A DNA stretch of 64,000 nucleotides from Halomonas stenophila. GTDB lineage: Bacteria; Pseudomonadota; Gammaproteobacteria; Pseudomonadales; Halomonadaceae. Where the stretch lies: positions 1 through 64,000 of the forward strand of contig NZ_JACHXR010000009.1 in NCBI RefSeq assembly GCF_014192275.1, in the 5' to 3' direction. This document shows, in pieces, positions 45,309 through 53,773 of this stretch. Position numbers and translations under genes: made by a program. Within the stretch, counting starts at the first letter, position 1. Each line of letters opens with the position of its first letter. A model generated the notes under the pieces. It saw only the letters and a program-made list of their open reading frames with translations. It had not been told where the DNA came from and did not search any database.

Positions 45309-46613
45309 CTATCCCGACAGTACGGTCGGCAACCAGAGCACGATGCCGGGCCACAGGCTGATGATCAGTGCGGCGAGGCACATCAAGACGAAGAACGGTG
45401 CCGCCGCCAGGGCCACGCGGCCGATGCTTTCGCCGGTCAGCCCCTGCAGCACGAAGAGGTTGAAGCCCACCGGCGGGGTGATCTGTCCCAGTTCCACCAT
45501 GATCACCAGGAAGACGCCGAACCACAGCGGGTCGTAGCCGGCCTGGACGATGATCGGCAGGGTGATGGGCAGGCTCATCACGGTGATCGAGATGCCGTCC
45601 AGGAACAATCCCAGCAACACGTAGAACAGCGCCATGGCGAGCAGCAGGGCCACCGGCGAGAAGGCCTGGTCGGCGATCCAGCCGGCCAGTTCGCTCGGCA
45701 GGTGCAGGTAGCCCATGGCAGTCGAGAGCAGCGCCGCGGCCACCAGCAGGCTGCACACCATCACCGCGCTGATCAACGCGCCGCGCAGCGCCTCGATGAA
45801 CAGCGAAATCGTCAGCTGGCGTTCCCACAGCAGCAGCACCAGGGTGGCGGCGCAGCCTACGGCCGCGGCCTCCGAGGGCGTGGCGATGCCGCTGTAGATG
45901 GCGCCGATGACGATCACGATCAGCCCCAGCACGGGCGCCAGGTCACACAGCGCCTGAAAAACGCCGGTGCCGGTGTCCTCGGTCTTGGGGGCCACGCTGG
46001 GGTCGAGCAGGCTGCGCAGGGCCACGTAGCCGACGTACAGGGCCGCGATCACGAGTCCCGGCAGCACGCCGGCCATGAACAGCTTGCTGATCGAGACCTC
46101 GGCCTGCACGCCGTAGACGATCATCACGATCGAGGGCGGGATCAGCAGCCCCAGGCTGCCGGCGCCGGCCAGCGAGCCGATCGACAGGCTGCGGTCGTAG
46201 CGGCGCTGGGCCAGCTCGCGGGTGGTGATCTTGCCGATGGTGGCGGTGGTGGCGGCGCTCGAGCCGCTGACCGCGGCGAACAGCGTGCAGCCCAGCACGT
46301 TGGTGTGCAGGATACCGCCGGGCAGGCGGCGGGTGAGCGGCGTCAGGCCGCGGAACAGCCGCTCGGAGATGTCGGAGCGGAAGATCAGCTCGCCCATCAG
46401 GATGAACAGCGGGATCGCCGAGAGCTCCCAGCTGTTGGCGGCGCGGAACAGGATCTTGGAGAGGATCAGGCCGATGCGGTTGGCGTCGAAGTCTCCCAGC
46501 CCCCACAGCGAGAGCATGGCGACGATGACCAGGCCGGCGAAGACCCAGCTGCCCAGCGCGAGCACACCGAGCAGCAGGCTGATGACGCCGGCGCCGACGA
46601 GTAGCGTTTCCAT
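45309..46613 (-). CDS. TRAP transporter large permease (DctM family)
   Basis: A 434-aa membrane protein with 11-12 helices. Family blocks include FILMGELIFRSDISERLFRG, then VLGCTLFAAVSGSSAATTATIGK, and LIPPSIVMIVYGVQAEVSIS. The protein provides the sodium-driven path for an acidic or zwitterionic substrate. It directly follows dctQ, as usual. The substrate is unknown; context hints at a betaine-like or amino-acid compound. Confidence 0.96.
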   Translation of the reverse strand: METLLVGAGVISLLLGVLALGSWVFAGLVIVAMLSLWGLGDFDANRIGLILSKILFRAANSWELSAIPLFILMGELIFRSDISERLFRGLTPLTRRLPGGILHTNVLGCTLFAAVSGSSAATTATIGKITTRELAQRRYDRSLSIGSLAGAGSLGLLIPPSIVMIVYGVQAEVSISKLFMAGVLPGLVIAALYVGYVALRSLLDPSVAPKTEDTGTGVFQALCDLAPVLGLIVIVIGAIYSGIATPSEAAAVGCAATLVLLLWERQLTISLFIEALRGALISAVMVCSLLVAAALLSTAMGYLHLPSELAGWIADQAFSPVALLLAMALFYVLLGLFLDGISITVMSLPITLPIIVQAGYDPLWFGVFLVIMVELGQITPPVGFNLFVLQGLTGESIGRVALAAAPFFVLMCLAALIISLWPGIVLWLPTVLSG

Positions 46614-47174
46614 TCAGGCGTCTCCGCTATCGAAGGCGTGGCGCTGCACCAGGATGCGCAGCGAGCGGACGACGAGCACCAGGCACAGCAGGTAGAGGCC
46701 GATCAGCACCGTCCCTTGAGGAAGCCACAGGGGCGTCTGGGCCAGGGTCTCGCTGACGATGCCACGCTCAAAGCTGCGCTGCACGGCCAAGGTCCAGTAG
46801 CGGGCCAGCCAGCCGAAGGCGAGCAGCGCCGAGACACTGGCGAGGAGCTCGAGCGGCCAGCGCCAGGACTGGGGCAACCGCTTGAGCACCAACGCCACGC
46901 GGATCAGCCCGCCCTGCTCAAGGGCATAGGGCAGGCCGAGGAAGGTCATCGTCGCCACGCCGTAGCCGATGTATTCGTCGAGGATGAAGGTCGAGTGGCC
47001 GAACAGGCGCAGGCCGATCTCGAGCAGGATATGGCCGAGCATGTAGACCACCAGCAGCATGGCCAGCCCGGCGCCCAGCGACGCCAGGACGCTGGACAGC
47101 CGGCCGAGGGCATCGACCACGAGGGTGGCGACGCCGGGGAAGGCGGCGCCGTCACGGCGATGCTGTGAACTCAT
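46614..47174 (-). CDS. TRAP transporter small permease (DctQ family)
   Basis: A 186-aa protein with four membrane helices and the typical EYIGYGVATMTFLGLPYALEQGG segment. It bridges the large permease. It overlaps the dctP stop by 4 bases and abuts dctM, so the three genes form one operon. Confidence 0.93.
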   Translation of the reverse strand: MSSQHRRDGAAFPGVATLVVDALGRLSSVLASLGAGLAMLLVVYMLGHILLEIGLRLFGHSTFILDEYIGYGVATMTFLGLPYALEQGGLIRVALVLKRLPQSWRWPLELLASVSALLAFGWLARYWTLAVQRSFERGIVSETLAQTPLWLPQGTVLIGLYLLCLVLVVRSLRILVQRHAFDSGDA

Positions 47175-48193
47175 TGGCCACTCTCTTGGCGGCTCTCCTG
47201 GTGGAACGCCTCCAGGATACGGGTGGCGCGCTCGCCGGTGCTCTCGACCCAGTCGTCGACCACGGGCTGGGCCGCCTGCTCGAGGCCGTCGTGGAACTCG
47301 GCCGGCACCGGATCGTGGATGCTGACGCCGTGTTCCTCGAGCTCGGTGTAGTTCTGCGCCACGCGTTCCTTCACGACCTCCCAGTTGTGGGCGTCCGTCT
47401 CCTCGGCGGCCTGGAGGATCGCCTGCTGGTTCTCCTCGCTCAGCTCGCGGAAGGCGTCGCGGTTCATGTGCACCATGTTGAGCGGCACGGCGTACTGGAT
47501 GGCGTTGAAGTCGCTCAGGTGTTCCCAGAAGCTGCCGTTGGCGCCGGCCTCGGCGGAGGTGAGCACCGCCTCGATGCCGCCGGTGGCGAGCTGGGGCACC
47601 ACATCGGCCCAGGAGAGCTTCACCGGGGAGGCGCCGGCGCTCACCAGGGTGGCGGTGCCGTTGCGGTCATAGCTGCGGATCTTGAGGTCCTCGAGCGCTG
47701 CCATGCTGGTGACGGGACCCTCGGACCAGATACCGCTGGCCGGCCAGGGCGAGGCGTAGAGCAGGATCTGGTCGTTGTCCTCGAAGACCTTTTCGTATTC
47801 CGGCCGGGCGATCTCGTAGAGGCGGCGGGCGGTTTCGACATCGTCCGCCACGAAGGGCAGCGACGACAGCAGGAAGATGGAGTCGATGCCGCCCAGGGTG
47901 CCGGAGAGGCTGTCGGCGATCTGCACGGCGTTGTCGGCCACGGCGTAGAAGTGATCCCCGGAGCGGAAGCCCAGCGCGCCGCCGGTGTGCAGGGTGATGT
48001 CGACGTCGCCGTCGGTCAGTTCGTCGACGCGCTCGATGAACCAGGCGTCGCCCTGGGCATGGATCGAGCCGGCGTTGTATTCGTTGGAGAAGTCCATGCT
48101 GGCCGAGTGGGCGGGCAGGGAGGCGGCGACCAGGCCAAGGGCCAACAGGGGAAACGCCGCAACGGCGAACGGTGGGCGAGAGGTGCCAGGCAT
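47171..48193 (-). CDS. TRAP transporter substrate-binding protein (DctP family)
   Basis: A 340-aa periplasmic protein with a signal peptide (PFAVAAFPLLALGLVAASLP, cleaved after AHSA). The DctP fold is seen in HFYAVADNAVQIADSLSG and LEDLKIRSYDRNGTATLVSA, where the conserved Arg (here in KIRSY) normally binds a carboxylate. WADVVPQLATGGIEAVLTSA is the third family block. It opens the operon and is divergent from the paralogue-2 regulator. Confidence 0.95.
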   Translation of the reverse strand: MPGTSRPPFAVAAFPLLALGLVAASLPAHSASMDFSNEYNAGSIHAQGDAWFIERVDELTDGDVDITLHTGGALGFRSGDHFYAVADNAVQIADSLSGTLGGIDSIFLLSSLPFVADDVETARRLYEIARPEYEKVFEDNDQILLYASPWPASGIWSEGPVTSMAALEDLKIRSYDRNGTATLVSAGASPVKLSWADVVPQLATGGIEAVLTSAEAGANGSFWEHLSDFNAIQYAVPLNMVHMNRDAFRELSEENQQAILQAAEETDAHNWEVVKERVAQNYTELEEHGVSIHDPVPAEFHDGLEQAAQPVVDDWVESTGERATRILEAFHQESRQESGQ

Positions 48194-48504
48194 CGACAGG
48201 TTCCTTTTCTGATTGTGATCGTTTGCCTATTCAGCATCCTTAAATCCGCCGTAGCGTTGGGATGCCGTTGCGACCCCCGAGTGCCCGGATACGACGCGAC
48301 GGGCACCGCGACCGAGCCATCGCGCCCGGGAGGCGGTCGGGTCGCCATGCCGGGTCGCCTCCCCCGGCCGACGTCAAACCATCCGTGTCGTTCGTCACCT
48401 GGCGACGCGCCTGTCCGACGTTGCAACGCCTCCCGTAGCTTCTACAATCGTGGCCTCGAGTCGCGGCGCCGCCGCGCGACCCTTGCCCCCGGATCACGGA
48501 CTTC
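48194..48504. promoter_or_regulatory. Divergent control region of TRAP operon and regulator
   Basis: These 311 bases contain no gene. GGGTCGCC occurs twice (48339-48346 and 48352-48359). The segment next to dctP (48200-48245) is AT-richer and probably holds its promoter. No clear AraC-spaced repeat was found. Confidence 0.35.
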
Positions 48505-49458
48505 ATGCGACTCCATCCCCCCGTCCCCGCGCCGGAACGGATCGGCTTCCTGCTCCTGCCCCGCTTCGCCATGGTGGCCTTCTTCTCGGCCATCGAGCCG
48601 CTGCGCATCGCCAACCGCATCAGTGGCCGGCCCCTCTTCCGGTGGGACGTGATCAGCCGCGACGGCGAGCCGGTGATGGCCTCCAACGGCATGACGCTGT
48701 CGGCGACCTGCGCCATGGCCGAGGCCCCGCCGTCCCCCAGCCTGGCGGTGTGCGCCAGCTTCGAGCCCGAGGCCGCTATCGATGACACCCTGCTCGACTG
48801 GCTGCGCGAGCGGGCCGCCGCGGGCTGCCTGCTCGGCGGCGTGGACACCGGCTGTTTCGTGCTCGCCGCCGCCGGGGTGCTCGAGGACCAGACGGTGACC
48901 CTGCACTGGGAGTCCCTGCCCGAGTTCCGCGCCCGCTTCCCGTGCATCGACGCCGTGGAATCGCTCTACGAGATCACCCCCGAGGGCTTCTCCTGCGCCG
49001 GCGGCAGTTCGGCCATCGACATGAGCCTCGACCTGATCCGCCGCCGTCACGGCGACGACCTGGCCGGCCAGGTCCGCGACCAGCTGCTCCACGACCAGGG
49101 ACGCCGGCCGGCCAGCCGCCAGCGCGACCCGGCCACCCCCGACGACCCGGTCCTGAATCGCGCCATCGCCCTGATGGAAGCCAACCTGGAGACGCCGCTG
49201 GGCATCCGCGAGCTGGCCGCCGAACTCGACCTCTCCTGGCGGCGACTCGACCGGCTCTTCGCCCGCCACCTGGGCACCTCGCCGCAGCATGCCTACCTGG
49301 CACGCCGCCTGGACCACGCCCATCGGCTGCTGCGCGAGACTCGCCACAGCGTCATGGACATCGCCCTGGCCTGCGGCTTCGCCTCCGCCTCGAGCTTCAC
49401 CCGCGCCTTCCGGCGCCGCCATGGCGTCACCCCGAGCGCGCTGCGACAGCGTCCCTGA
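48505..49458 (+). CDS. GATase1-like AraC family regulator (GlxA type), paralogue 2
   Basis: A 317-aa regulator built like paralogue 1. Shared blocks include EPLRIANRISGRPLF, the ASNGMTL segment, and TLHWESLP; the two N-terminal domains are nearly identical over long stretches. The AraC part ends VMDIALACGFASASSFTRAFRRRHG. It is divergent from the TRAP operon and upstream of the Rieske and butyrobetaine genes, so it could control either side. Confidence 0.93.
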   Translation: MRLHPPVPAPERIGFLLLPRFAMVAFFSAIEPLRIANRISGRPLFRWDVISRDGEPVMASNGMTLSATCAMAEAPPSPSLAVCASFEPEAAIDDTLLDWLRERAAAGCLLGGVDTGCFVLAAAGVLEDQTVTLHWESLPEFRARFPCIDAVESLYEITPEGFSCAGGSSAIDMSLDLIRRRHGDDLAGQVRDQLLHDQGRRPASRQRDPATPDDPVLNRAIALMEANLETPLGIRELAAELDLSWRRLDRLFARHLGTSPQHAYLARRLDHAHRLLRETRHSVMDIALACGFASASSFTRAFRRRHGVTPSALRQRP

Positions 49459-49565
49459 GCGACGCCTCGACTGCCTGACGCCCCGGCACCGGGGGATGTT
49501 GACAGGTCCGCCGGCAACCGGTTTCATTTGAAACCAAATAGTCGCTCACGTCCCTGGAGACCCTG

Positions 49566-49940
49566 ATGCCTCAGTCCTGGCAGCAATATCGCAGCGCCCC
49601 CTCCCCCGGTACTCGCGTGGTCGAGGCCGACGCCCTGCCCGAGCAGGGCCACCTGAGCGTGACCGTGGAGAGCGACCGCGGCCGATTCCCGCTGCTGGTG
49701 ATACGCCTCGGCGACGGCGCACTCAAGGCCTACGTCAATGCCTGCCCCCACCAGTTCCTGCCCCTCGACCAGCGCGGCGACCGGCTGCTGAGCGAGGACG
49801 GCGAGCAGCTGCGCTGCACCAACCACGATGCCGCCTTCGCGACCCGCAGCGGGGAAGGCGTGGGCGGCCTGGGCCTGGGCTGTGCCCTGGACCCGGTCCC
49901 CGTGCGCCTGACGGACGGCTGGCTGGTGATCGGCGACTGA
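49566..49940 (+). CDS. Rieske [2Fe-2S] ferredoxin-like protein
   Basis: A 124-aa soluble Rieske protein with Cys60-x-His62 (CPHQFLPLD) and Cys84-xx-His87 (CTNHDAAF) as cluster ligands. It has no membrane anchor or oxygenase domain, so it is probably an electron carrier or a small Rieske subunit. The neighbouring dioxygenases use 2-oxoglutarate and need no ferredoxin, so its partner is unclear. It lies between the paralogue-2 regulator and the butyrobetaine dioxygenase. Confidence 0.92.
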   Translation: MPQSWQQYRSAPSPGTRVVEADALPEQGHLSVTVESDRGRFPLLVIRLGDGALKAYVNACPHQFLPLDQRGDRLLSEDGEQLRCTNHDAAFATRSGEGVGGLGLGCALDPVPVRLTDGWLVIGD

Positions 49941-49948
49941 GCCCACCT

Positions 49949-49977
49949 GTCGAATCGTGCACAGTCGGCGTCGAATC
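49949..49977 (+). promoter_or_regulatory. AraC-type direct repeat upstream of butyrobetaine dioxygenase
   Basis: GTCGAATC occurs at 49949-49956 and again at 49970-49977, exactly 21 bases apart (two helical turns). This is the usual geometry for two AraC-family monomers. It lies about 70 bases before the dioxygenase start. Confidence 0.6.
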
Positions 49978-50044
49978 CTGTCGCGAGGCCTTTCTCTTCC
50001 GCTGGCATCCTGAGCCCGTTCCCACGTCGTTCAGGAGATGCCCC

Positions 50045-51271
50045 ATGACCGAGACCGCCCTGCCGTTGACGCCCGACTACGACGCCTGGCCGATCGACGC
50101 CGACCTCGACGCCGTCTCCTTCACGCCGCGCCTGGTGACGGTGCGCTGGAGCGACGGGCGCGTCAGCCGCTATCACGGCGTCTGGCTGCGCGAGAACGCC
50201 GCCGACGAGACCACCGTCAACTCGGCGACCCGGGAGCGGATCCTCGATCTCTCCACCCTGCCCGCCTGGCCGGCAATCGCCGGCGCCGAGATCGACGCCG
50301 CCGGCGCCCTGTGCGTGGCCTTCGCCCCCGAGGACCGGCGCCTGCGCTTCCACCCCGGCTGGCTGCGCGCCCACGACTACGACAATGCCGCCGATCCCGA
50401 GACGCCGCTGGTACCGGTGACGACCTGGCGGGGTGGGCCCGAGGAAGGCCCGGACACCCTCGATGCCACAGGCCTGCTCGATACCGCCCCCGACGGCGAG
50501 GTCGAGGAGGCGATCCTCGCCCCGGCGCTGGAGAGCGTGCTCGGCAAGGGCCTCGTGCGGCTGCGTGGCCTGCCCACCGAGCCCGGCTCGCTGGAGGCCA
50601 TCGCCCGGCGCATCGGCCCGGTGCGGCCCACCAACTTCGGCCAGCTGTTCGACGTCAAGGCCAAGCCGGATCCCGACTCCAATGCCTATACCGCCATCGC
50701 CCTGCCGCCCCACGTCGACCTGCCGACCCGGGAGTATCACCCGGGCCTGCAGATGCTGCACTGCCTGGAGAACGGCGTGGCGGGCGGCCAGGCGGTGATG
50801 CTCGACGGCTTCGCCGTGGCCGAGGCCTTGCGCGACCGCCACCCCGAGGCCTGGGCCACCCTGACCCGGGTGCGCTGGTGCTACGCCAACACCGCCAGGA
50901 CTACCGACTACGTGTGGCTCGCGCCGATGATCCGACTCGACGCCCGGGGCGAACTGCTCGAGGTGCGCATCGCCGACTTCCTGCGCGGCCCCCTGCAGAC
51001 CGCCTTCGAGGACGTCGAGCCGGCCTATGAGGCGCTGATGACCCTGCAGCGCCTGCTGCGCGACCCGGCCTTCGCCATCCGCTTCACCTACCGGCCCGGC
51101 GACCTGGTGATCTTCGACAACCGTCGCCTGCTGCATGCCCGGGACGCCTTCGAGGGCGCAAGCGGCCACCGCTGGCTGCAGGGCTGCTACATGGAGCGTG
51201 ACGAGATCCGCTCGCGCTACCGCATGATCCGGCGCGCCCGGCGTCGCCGGCGGCTGACCGCCGGGACCTGA
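50045..51271 (+). CDS. Gamma-butyrobetaine dioxygenase family protein
   Basis: A 408-aa Fe(II)/2-oxoglutarate oxygenase of the BBOX/TauD group. It has the N-terminal DUF971-like domain (VRWSDGRVSRYHGVWLRENA) and the catalytic domain with His223-x-Asp225 (PPHVDLPTRE) and His364 (LLHARDAF). Activity on gamma-butyrobetaine would give L-carnitine. The zinc cysteines of animal enzymes are absent (ENAADETTVN). A carnitine-degrading operon in the same window supports the assignment, but a related substrate is possible. Confidence 0.85.
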   Translation: MTETALPLTPDYDAWPIDADLDAVSFTPRLVTVRWSDGRVSRYHGVWLRENAADETTVNSATRERILDLSTLPAWPAIAGAEIDAAGALCVAFAPEDRRLRFHPGWLRAHDYDNAADPETPLVPVTTWRGGPEEGPDTLDATGLLDTAPDGEVEEAILAPALESVLGKGLVRLRGLPTEPGSLEAIARRIGPVRPTNFGQLFDVKAKPDPDSNAYTAIALPPHVDLPTREYHPGLQMLHCLENGVAGGQAVMLDGFAVAEALRDRHPEAWATLTRVRWCYANTARTTDYVWLAPMIRLDARGELLEVRIADFLRGPLQTAFEDVEPAYEALMTLQRLLRDPAFAIRFTYRPGDLVIFDNRRLLHARDAFEGASGHRWLQGCYMERDEIRSRYRMIRRARRRRRLTAGT

Positions 51272-51295
51272 GGCCCATCCCCCGCAGGAGGCGCC

Positions 51296-52624
51296 ATGAC
51301 CGCTCCCGCCCAGACACCCGCCACCACCATCTCCGCGGCCTGGAGCCTCTGGGCACTGCTGCTGGGCGTCGGCCTGCTGATGCTGGGTAACGGCCTGCAG
51401 GGCAGCCTGCTCGGCGTGCGCGCCGCCGAGGAGGCCTTCGGCAACACCGTCACCGGCCTGGTCATGTCGGCCTACTTCGTCGGCTTCCTGGCCGGCTCGA
51501 CCCTGACGCCGCGCAAGCTGCGCCAGGTCGGCCATATCCGGGTGTTCGCGGCCCTGGCCTCGATCACCTCCGTGGCCATCCTGGTGCATGTGCTGTTCAT
51601 CGATCCCTGGGTCTGGGCGGCCATGCGCCTGGTCACCGGCTTCGCCTATGCCGGGCTCTACGTGGTCACCGAGAGCTGGCTCAACGGTCACGCCGGCAAC
51701 CACCTGCGCGGCCGGCTGCTGGCCTTCTACATGGTGATCAGCTACCTGGGGATGGGCGGCGGCCAGCTGCTGCTCAACGTCGCCGACCCGAGCGGTGTGG
51801 TGCTCTTCCTGATCGTCTCGATCCTGATGTCGTTGGCGCTGGTGCCGATCCTGCTCAGCTACACGCCTCAGCCGGACATCAGTCAGCCGGAGGCCATGAG
51901 CCTGCGGCGCCTGTACCGGTTGGCGCCACTGGGCACCCTGGGCTGCCTGCTGACCGGCATCGCCAACGGCAGCGTCTTCGGCATGGGGGCGGTATTCGCC
52001 ACCGGCAGCGGCCTGGCGGTGGATCAGGTCGCCGCCTTCATGGGCGCTTTCATCCTCGGCGGCGCCCTGCTGCAGTGGCCGCTGGGCAAGCTCTCGGACA
52101 AGACCGACCGCCGGGTGGTGATCGTGGCGGTGGCCGCGCTGGCGACGGTCCTGTCGCTGGTCGGCCTGCTGTTGGGCCGGGGCGACGCCCTGCCGCTGAC
52201 GCTGCTCGGCGTGCTGCTCGGCGGCACCACCCTGACCCTCTATTCGCTGCTGCTGGCCTGTGCCAACGATGCCCTCACGCCGTCGCAGACCCTGGCGGCG
52301 AGCAGCAGCCTGGTGCTGGCACTGGGGATCGGCGCCATCCTCGGCCCGCTGACCACCGGGCTGTTGATGGATGCCATCGGGCCCGACGGCTTCCTCTGGG
52401 ACCTGGCGCTGATCCATGCCGCCATCGTCGTCTTCGGTGGCTACTGCCTGGTGCGTCGCCCCGCGACCGACGTCGAGGAGCACGGGCACTACGTGGCGGT
52501 ACCCGCCGGCACCGCGCCGCTGGGTGCCACCTGGGTCGAGGAGGCCGCCAGCGAGCCCACCCAACTGGAATTCGAACTGAGCGAGCCACCTACCGAGGCG
52601 CCGCCGAACGGGTCGGCCGGCTGA
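51296..52624 (+). CDS. MFS transporter (YcaD-like)
   Basis: A 442-aa carrier with 12 membrane helices, with the MFS loop motif GKLSDKTDRRVVI between helices 8 and 9. LRQVGHIRVFAALASITSVA and NGHAGNHLRGRLLAFYMV resemble the YcaD/CynX-like subgroup. It starts 25 bases after the dioxygenase stop and is likely co-transcribed. The hydrophilic acidic tail (about 405-442) is unremarkable. The substrate is unknown. Confidence 0.9.
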   Translation: MTAPAQTPATTISAAWSLWALLLGVGLLMLGNGLQGSLLGVRAAEEAFGNTVTGLVMSAYFVGFLAGSTLTPRKLRQVGHIRVFAALASITSVAILVHVLFIDPWVWAAMRLVTGFAYAGLYVVTESWLNGHAGNHLRGRLLAFYMVISYLGMGGGQLLLNVADPSGVVLFLIVSILMSLALVPILLSYTPQPDISQPEAMSLRRLYRLAPLGTLGCLLTGIANGSVFGMGAVFATGSGLAVDQVAAFMGAFILGGALLQWPLGKLSDKTDRRVVIVAVAALATVLSLVGLLLGRGDALPLTLLGVLLGGTTLTLYSLLLACANDALTPSQTLAASSSLVLALGIGAILGPLTTGLLMDAIGPDGFLWDLALIHAAIVVFGGYCLVRRPATDVEEHGHYVAVPAGTAPLGATWVEEAASEPTQLEFELSEPPTEAPPNGSAG

Positions 52625-52628
52625 ACGC

Positions 52629-53648
52629 TCATCCCGGCCCCCGGGCCGCCGTCTCCCGCGGCGACTCCGCGAAGCGCGCCCGATAGGCCCGGGAGAAGTG
52701 CGCCGGGTGCTGGAAGCCGGTCGCCATCGCCGCCTCGGTCACCCGGCAGTGGCTGCCGGCCAGCAACCGCTGGGCCCGGTCGAGGCGCATGCCCAGATAG
52801 CATTGCTTGGGGGTCTCGCCGAAGTGTGCCAGGAACAGCCGCGTGAGCTGCCGCTGGGACTGGCCCGCCAGCCGGCAGATCTCGGGGATCGGCAACGCCT
52901 GGGCCAGGTTGGCCTCCATCGCCGCCAGGCTCTTGACCACGCTGCGCGGCAGGCCCGCGAGATGCGCCTGCCGGTCGTCCCCGGACGGCTCGTCGTGGCG
53001 ATGGTGCACCAGCTGACGGCCCACGGCGTTGGCCAGCGCCGGGCCATAGTCCCGCGCGATGCGATCCAGCATCATGTCGATCCCGGTGGTACCACCGGCG
53101 CCGGTCTGGCGGGTGGGATCGGCCTCGAACCGCTCGCGGCTGACCCGCAGCCGGGGAAACTCCCGGCGGAAGGCCGGCACGCTCTCCCAGTGCAGGGCCA
53201 CCCGATGCCCCTCCAGCACCCCGGCCCGCGCCAGGATGAAGGGCGCGGTATCCAGCCCCCCGAGCCAGCCGCCATGGGCCGCCACGCGGCGCAGCACCGC
53301 CCGGTCCTGGGCGGTGACCGCGGCCTCGGCCTCATAGGACGACACCACCATCAGGCTGGCGTCGTCGGGCACCGTGGCGAGCTGGCCATCCACCTCGATG
53401 CGCACGCCGTTGCTGGCGACCACCCCCTCGCCGTCCACCGAGCGGAGTCGCCAGGCGAAGAGGTCACGACCGAAGCGATTGGCCACCCGCAACGGCTCCA
53501 GCATGCAGAACAGGGTCAGCATCGAGAACTTGGGCACCAGCCACACATCCAGGGTGTGCTCCGCCTGTTCGGGAGACAGCAAAGGGGGGGAATCGGGACG
53601 GGGATAGGGCCAAGCCTCGGGATAGCCATCGCTCACGGCCAAATTCAT
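52629..53648 (-). CDS. GATase1-like AraC family regulator (third, divergent copy)
   Basis: A 339-aa regulator with a DJ-1/GATase1 domain (LDVWLVPKFSMLTLFCMLEP; LGGLDTAPFILARAGVLEGH) and a C-terminal AraC domain (PIPEICRLAGQSQRQLTRLF; VTEAAMATGFQHPAHFSRAY). It is more distant from the two paralogues. It is divergent from the tmpA-like gene and is the natural candidate to control that operon. ATG 53648 (MNLAVSDGYP) is preferred over the long N-terminal extension, which is Arg-rich and non-coding in appearance. Confidence 0.9.
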   Translation of the reverse strand: MNLAVSDGYPEAWPYPRPDSPPLLSPEQAEHTLDVWLVPKFSMLTLFCMLEPLRVANRFGRDLFAWRLRSVDGEGVVASNGVRIEVDGQLATVPDDASLMVVSSYEAEAAVTAQDRAVLRRVAAHGGWLGGLDTAPFILARAGVLEGHRVALHWESVPAFRREFPRLRVSRERFEADPTRQTGAGGTTGIDMMLDRIARDYGPALANAVGRQLVHHRHDEPSGDDRQAHLAGLPRSVVKSLAAMEANLAQALPIPEICRLAGQSQRQLTRLFLAHFGETPKQCYLGMRLDRAQRLLAGSHCRVTEAAMATGFQHPAHFSRAYRARFAESPRETAARGPG

Positions 53649-53773
53649 CAACTTTATGGCGAATTTACGCAAATCATAGCCCCGGGGTGACGTTAGGGTA
53701 AAGCCGGTCACGTCATCGGCGCCGCTGATCACGACCCCACAACGTCCCCTGCATGACTCGGAGATCCATCGCC

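Noticed and set aside
45264-46604. A 446-codon plus-strand ORF
   Set aside because: It is antisense to the TRAP large permease; Gln/Asp/His-rich composition marks it as a shadow.
49730-52564. A 944-codon minus-strand ORF
   Set aside because: It is antisense to the Rieske, dioxygenase and MFS genes, all of which have clear motifs.
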